Below, in pieces: positions 59,401 through 64,000 of a stretch of 64,000 nucleotides of DNA. The stretch is from Owenia fusiformis (Eukaryota > Annelida > Polychaeta > Sabellida > Oweniidae), in NCBI GenBank assembly GCA_903813345.2, contig CAIIXF020000003.1, positions 28,039,248 to 28,103,247 of the forward strand, read 5' to 3'. The notes under the pieces are model-generated. The model saw nothing but the letters and a program-made list of their open reading frames with translations. It did not search any database and had not been told where the DNA came from. Within the stretch, counting starts at the first letter, position 1; each line of letters opens with the position of its first letter. The position numbers and the translations under genes are program-made.

Positions 59401-62400
59401 GCATCTCACCTGACATAGAAATACAGTATACAGTAAATAAATTCTCAAAATCATTCTTGAAAAAAAATTGTAGTAATATTAAAGGATTTTATGACGATTC
59501 AATCCTTTACATAAATGCATAATAGAAATTGTATTCACTGATTATTTTCAATAATCTAAAAGTGAGTGACTTTTCTATGTACAGTATAATGTTAACCTTG
59601 ACTGACCCCTGCTGCAAATCTTGATTATACAGAGTTCAACCTATTTTTGTTCAATTACAGGGTTAAAGAATGTAAGAGAAGGTTAAAGAGTGTAAAGTGT
59701 TGGTCAAAGGTGTCTTTTCAAAAAGCCTTCCAATATTTCCCATTTAACCCTGGTTACTGAAATGAAACATCTGAAGTATTATGGAAGTACTTGAAGTTTG
59801 AACTTAAATGTCAAATGTCCTAATTCAGGAGTCTAAAAATCTGTGCACTTGTTGCATTATCCCTACACTTATATTGCACCCTCCCTGTGCTCATGATGAC
59901 CCTACCTGTATTTATGTTGCACCCTCCCTGTACTTATGTTGCACCCTCGCTGTAATTATGTTGCACCCTCCCTGTACTTATGTTGCACCCTCCCTGTGCT
60001 CATGATGACCCTACCTGTATTTATGTTGCATTTTCCCTGTACTTATGTTGCACCCTTCCTGTACTTATGTTGCACCCTCCCTGTACTATCTTGCACCCTC
60101 CCTGTACTTATCTTGCACCCTCCCTGTGCTCATGATGACCCTACCTGTATTTATGTTGCACCCTCCCTGTACTTATGTTGCACCCTCGCTGTAATTATGT
60201 TGCACCCTCCCTGTACTTATGTTGCACCCTTCCTGTACTTATGTTGCACCCTCCCTGTACTATTTTGCACCCTCCCTGTACTTATGTTGCACCCTCCCTG
60301 TGCTCATGATGACCCTACCTGTATTTATGTTGCACCCTCCCTGTACTTATGTTGCACCCTGCATTCATATTGCACCCTGACCTACCTCTGCCCAAAAGCC
60401 ATCTATGGTAGAACCAGGCACTTTGGTCACTAGGGTCTGTGAAGAAGGCATTCTGGGCAAGCTCAAACTCTGAAAAACAAAACAGATTATATTTCAAAGG
60501 ACAACAAGCCAAAGACACTGCACCAAACTGACTCAAATAAAATATACTGCACCCCTTCAGGTTAGCTGAGGATTCAATTGTCTTTAATTTTTTGATATTT
60601 TGTGAGTACCTGGCCAATTCTTGACTTTTTTAGTCAACAGAAGCAAAAATAAGAGATCAAGGAGAGTATTCAAATTTAAAAATCAAGAATTATCAAACAA
60701 AAACCACATTTCTGGTGGGGGACAGGACAAAGAAAAGCATTACCATTAAGAAGTATGTCCTCCTTGACACCAACAGGGTGTTGTTGGTCAGGATGCAGTT
60801 CGGGTAAAAGTTTACTCCGGTAGTGCCAGGATGAGTAATTTGAAAAGTTAGAACTAATTTTATTTGTTGTATAATCTAATTCATCACTCTTTGGTACACT
60901 GGATTGCTTGACGACAAATCTTCTGTAGTCCCAGCAATGAACTGAAACAATGAAAATACATTATTTATCGAAAATTGATAAATAAATTAAATAAATAATG
61001 AAAAACATGACACGTGACATCATGAATAGAATGATTGACAACCTGGAAACTGGGCATGTAAGACATGGTTGCAATGCTATATATGCAATGTTGATGTGCA
61101 AAAGCCAGTCGGCCCTATAGCTCAGTGGTAGAGCAATTGCCTTGTAAGCGAGGGATCGTGGGTTCGATCCCCAATGGGGTGGACTGACTTTTTCACACCA
61201 TCCCTTAGCACAGGATTTCCTTCACTTATCATTGGACACCCTGTGGTGTTAATTAATACTTACAATTCCTTTCATCATATTCTAAAAATTTATTGCATAG
61301 AAATAATTCATGCTTCCAATCTTGTTTGGGGTGTCTCATGAGCATCCAACAGCGATGTTCCCAAGTGCCGTATGATTTTGGGTTGCCACGGAGACAGGTT
61401 TCAAGGAAGTCCAGTTCATCATCAAACAATTTAATAAGCGCATCTGAATCTCTAAAAAAAAGAAAATATTTAAGAAAAATATGTAACAAGAACAGTCCGT
61501 AATTTGCTTGATTGATTGACTTATCAAATATTATCATCAATATGGATGTGACAATCAATAGTCTACTTTTAAATTTCCATATAATAATTATGTGAGTCTG
61601 AAAATAATACATTCATTGAAGGCTATTCATAACGTGGGAACCATATCTTAAAACCTGAATAAGTCATAATAAAAACATGTCATTGTCTGCACACAAGCAT
61701 TTGCACCTCATGTTTTACTCAAGCTGGATTTTTGAAACTTACTTGGTACCCCTAAAATGAGTGAAGATTTCTTTGCGTATGTTCCAAAGAGTGTAGAAAT
61801 CTGAGTTCTGTGCCAGGATTTGTCCAGTCAGCATGAGAAGCTCATCATCAAATTCCTGCTTCGCACGCTGAAAAACATCAAAATTCATTTTTACCTGACA
61901 TAATGTATTTTGCTATAACCATGGGTGGTAGAGCCCATGCTATAACATAAAGTGCATAAGAAAAATAAGGCCTTTATTATTTGTAAATCCCCCAAAATAT
62001 CAATGTCTTCCCCATATAGAGCCAATTTTTCTTATTTCAAACTCGATTGTATAGTAGATAGCTAGTAAGCCTATCAGGAACTCCAACAATTGCAGTGGCG
62101 TAGGAACAATGTACGCCAAAACGCCAGTGCGTAGTGTTGAAAAGTGAGAATAAAAAAGAATTTTCCTATGTTCTTTAGTCATATTTTCTCATTGTTCATA
62201 AATTGTAAAAGTAATCTCGAGCCTAAAGAAATGTTTTGTGGATACCATATCATTATTGGTCTGTCTGGAAAATATCATTTAACAGATTTAATTCCCTTAG
62301 CAACATGCTTTATTTCATGAAAATCGAGCCACTATTGAATGTCTTATGAATACAATTTTGCCAAATATTCGTGAATCGCGTTCTCTTCACGAATTTGAGA

Positions 62401-63578
62401 GGAAAACTGTTTTTTTTTCAAAAACTACTTGATAAATACCTTTGACATTTTTTCTGCATTTTCCGTAATGCTTATTCAAACTATGGTATCATATAATTAT
62501 AATGATGAACCTCTTTAAATTTAGATGTACATTTTTTTATTCTCCCCTACCCCAATTTTTCAATTTCACTATCGATTTATATTCCGTTGCTATGCAAAAT
62601 CATAGACACGAAATTATAGTTAAGTCAACAATTATCTATTTTCTTACTAAATCACTAATTGTTATTGGTAGTACTTTTTGAAATATGGATGTTAAAGACA
62701 AAAACAACTTGAAAATGCTGATTATTCAATTACACGTTCCATTGATTTCAGTTCTAGAAAAGCGATTACCTATTTTTTTTCATTTGAAAAATAATAGATT
62801 CTTGTTTTATAACATTTTTGGCACCCCCTAAGTCACGTTGACCTCGATTTGACCTTTGCGGTGGGTGTATTTATTTGTTTCATTGATCACGAATGCGTTT
62901 CTTTATATCAATTGATCAAACTAGTTTCTTTAATCTGTACGTATTGTATTGCATGGTACACGATGGAATCAGACAATACTATATATCTGTATATCTTAAT
63001 TCAATTATTCGAAAATGATTAAAAAATCTCTAATTGTTTTTTTGGAAATTGGTCGTCTCAATCGTTCGAGACATTAGCAAAGTGAGAATGATTTGTGTCG
63101 TGATTTAAAAGATAGGCTTTCCAAGGTGATTTTAAATGATGAAAATCATTCGAACATATTAAAGCACATTAAAAAGGTATCAGGGATTTAAAGCTTGCAT
63201 ATAAAATCGAAACGCCAACCTATACGTATGCCCAATCGCCCATATAAATGCATCGCTTAAGTATTTCCGTTCACATTTAGTTTGTGAAAAACATTGCAAG
63301 CTTAAAATCTCTGTTACCATAAAATGACGTTTTACAAGCATAATATAGGCGTTTTGCTATAGAATATTGACACAATTGTTTCATATTTTTTTGGCGGGAT
63401 TTTTGGCGTAGTGTTGCATTTACACCTTCCTACGCCCCTGAATTGATTTTGTTATGGCAACATTTACCTTTTGAAAAATTTTCTGAGTTGCACCATTGTA
63501 AAGCTTCAATTTCTTTTCACGTTCTTTTCTTTTTGCCTCTTGTTGTTCAGCAGTGGTTTTAACTTTGAGACGTCCATG
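55478..63578 (-). CDS. RABGGTA: Rab geranylgeranyltransferase alpha subunit (12 coding exons; initiator Met exon not placed)
   Basis: Minus-strand exons: 63578-63468, 61867-61743, 61451-61264, 60941-60744, 60469-60386, 59409-59327, 59146-59051, 58653-58493, 57920-57832, 57342-57214, 56428-56156, 55635-55478 (TGA at 55480-55478). All junction phases agree and give 564 residues, starting [17 protein letters not shown]. With the Met supplied by an unseen first exon this is 565, against about 567 in vertebrates. With the beta subunit and the Rab escort protein, the product adds geranylgeranyl groups to C-terminal cysteines of Rab GTPases in the cytosol. Prenyltransferase-alpha repeats ([46 protein letters not shown]) are followed by an Ig-like insert and leucine-rich repeats, the full metazoan layout. 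The missing first codon probably lies above 63578 or beyond the window. Confidence 0.95.
55871..56045 (-). repeat. dispersed repeat C, inverted copy, in the last RABGGTA intron
   Basis: ATGTCACCACATGAAGTGGTGAC, then AACAAGGCATTAACATGCAA, AATGTCACCACATGCC and a head AATGTCACCACTTACGGTGACAT reading in reverse. It lies between the last two coding exons. Confidence 0.7.
56752..56956 (+). mobile_element. MITE-like element H, copy 2
   Basis: ACACTGGCGGATCCAGAA and TTCTGGAACCGCCAGTGT are terminal inverted repeats with one mismatch, 205 bp overall. The interior is rich in TTGGGCC words. A diverged inverted copy is at 53522. Confidence 0.82.
57214..59409 (-). CDS. RABGGTA: RABGGTA exons 7-11: Ig-like insert and second helical part
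   Basis: Exons 59409-59327 and 59146-59051 encode beta strands ([40 protein letters not shown]). Exon 58653-58493 encodes [17 protein letters not shown] and ends TLF with the donor TTG|GTAATA, joining to [16 protein letters not shown] in 57920-57832, then HELEPDNKW. Exon 57342-57214 has [12 protein letters not shown] and [14 protein letters not shown]. The choice of donor at 58493 rests on phase and on similarity to the vertebrate protein at LFxxELS. Confidence 0.88.
58310..58403 (-). mobile_element. MITE-like element A, copy 4 (short, inverted)
   Basis: CAGGCCCATAGTCAGG at the left and CCTGGCTATGGGCCTG at the right with AACCCCCCTGGAAATTTTTG inside. Only half the length of the other copies. 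It lies in an intron just downstream of exon 9 of RABGGTA. Confidence 0.75.
58703..58950. repeat. 25-bp minisatellite in a RABGGTA intron
   Basis: About ten units of CTGTTTATGTGATAAAACTA followed by GGATT, some shortened by 2 bp. It starts ~50 bp from the exon 9 acceptor. Confidence 0.9.
59860..60385. repeat. GTACTTATGTTGCACCCTCCCT minisatellite with higher-order units
   Basis: About 22-bp units with GTACTTATGTTGCACCCTCC, grouped into blocks that each contain TGCTCATGATGACCCTACC. The array ends at the donor of RABGGTA exon 6 (60386). Open frames across it are an artefact. Confidence 0.88.
60386..63578 (-). CDS. RABGGTA: RABGGTA exons 2-6: prenyltransferase alpha helical domain
   Basis: Exons 63578-63468, 61867-61743, 61451-61264, 60941-60744 and 60469-60386. 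They encode five helical-pair repeats with the W/Y-rich signatures [45 protein letters not shown] and [18 protein letters not shown]. The acceptor TTTCAG directly precedes CATGGACGT, so the start Met must be the last codon of exon 1. Confidence 0.93.
61111..61182 (+). tRNA. tRNA-Thr(TGT)-like gene
   Basis: Folds into a cloverleaf: acceptor GGCCCTA/TGGGGTG (first pair G-G mismatched), D arm GCTC..GAGC, anticodon loop CTTGTAA with anticodon TGT, variable GGATC, T arm with TTCGATC loop (outer pair mismatched). The A box TAGCTCAGTGG and B box GGTTCGATCC are intact and a TTTTT terminator follows at about 61189. Mismatches in the acceptor, T and anticodon stems suggest a degenerate gene or a SINE head. 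It lies in a RABGGTA intron, opposite strand. Confidence 0.6.
61868..62092. other. RABGGTA intron part before the long element
   Basis: No feature recognised besides the splice site. 62093 onward is the inverted-repeat element. Confidence 0.4.
62093..63440 (-). mobile_element. GGCGTAGGAA-type non-autonomous element, copy 2 (long, inverted)
   Basis: CAGTGGCGTAGGAACAATGTACGCC at the left, and TTGGCGTAGTGTTGCATTTACACC..TTCCTACGCCCCTG at the right. It is the reverse orientation of 52574-53362 and ~1.35 kb long. It ends 27 bp before RABGGTA exon 2 (63468). No transposase ORF. Confidence 0.8.
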
Positions 63579-64000
63579 CTGAAATATGTAAAACATTGCA
63601 AATGTAGTAATGTACTCTATAAATAAGTGCATGAACATGCAGTATTAATATGATGTTATTTATTATCCCTGTTTATTTGACTTCCAAATAGGAATCAAGG
63701 GATCAAACCATATCATACATATTACAGTACATATAAACTTTATACATGAACTCAAGAAATCAGATGCTTTAGATGTCAGCAAAGTGGCCAAACATATCAA
63801 TTATTTCTCACATACTTAAGAGTGATATAGAGGTCCTTTGTCTGGCCCGTAGCCATAAATTTATTGAATATTTTAAAAATCGCCAGATAAATAAATCATT
63901 GATTAAAATGGGACCGGCTCTGCTTCTTGGCGAGATATTGCATGATTTCATCAGGATTTCGTCTAAAATTAAAACAAAATGTCTCTAAGAAAAATGGCAA
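63579..64000. other. probable first intron of RABGGTA
   Basis: No exon recognised. The only weak candidate for the Met exon is an ATG followed by GTTTG on the minus strand near 63705, which is a poor donor. The true first exon may lie beyond the window. Confidence 0.35.

Noticed and set aside
59936-60433. 165-codon ORF rich in CTLPVL repeats
   Set aside because: Produced by the minisatellite in the RABGGTA intron.

Overview
The window looks like a gene-dense, AT-rich, repeat-laden animal genome, most likely a bivalve or another lophotrochozoan mollusc. This is inferred from long introns, GTCC/GTCT-microsatellite dispersed elements of the pearl/CvA type known from bivalves, a divergent TALE homeobox gene like the spiralian-specific expansions, an invertebrate IDO, a tandem GT31 pair and a DIRS retrotransposon. 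No prokaryotic signal is present.

Layout. 1-4236: two tandem minus-strand beta-1,3-galactosyltransferase-like (GT31) genes, the first cut by the window edge, with a Penelope-like element relic between them. 4237-9356: mostly repeats. 9357-45826: one large plus-strand gene that I rebuilt as 20 exons with matching splice phases (851 codons visible, 5' end missing). It encodes the end of a Tudor unit, a complete extended Tudor domain, armadillo-like repeats, a CS (p23-like) domain and an acidic tail. Its introns hold, all antisense, an intronless TALE homeobox gene (13518-14420), a Mab-21/cGAS-like receptor gene (31752-34403) and a single-exon class A GPCR (37008-38162). A full-length DIRS element (16282-21853) and a decayed ORF (about 42.7-43.3 kb) lie in the same introns. 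45827-55477: 3' region, a minus-strand indoleamine 2,3-dioxygenase (IDO) gene and repeats. 55478-63578: a minus-strand Rab geranylgeranyltransferase alpha gene (RABGGTA) rebuilt as 12 coding exons. With the initiator Met it is 565 aa, the normal family size. A tRNA-Thr-like gene lies in one of its introns.

Functional themes. The Tudor-ARM-CS protein suggests a germline/piRNA-type adaptor, the Mab-21 protein an innate nucleotidyltransferase sensor, and the homeobox gene an embryonic patterning factor. RABGGTA is housekeeping prenylation. They show no operon-like relation; what links them is physical nesting. Many short inverted-repeat elements (at least a dozen families), pearl/Helentron-like repeats and minisatellites fill the rest. 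Two partial exon duplications sit inside the Tudor gene.
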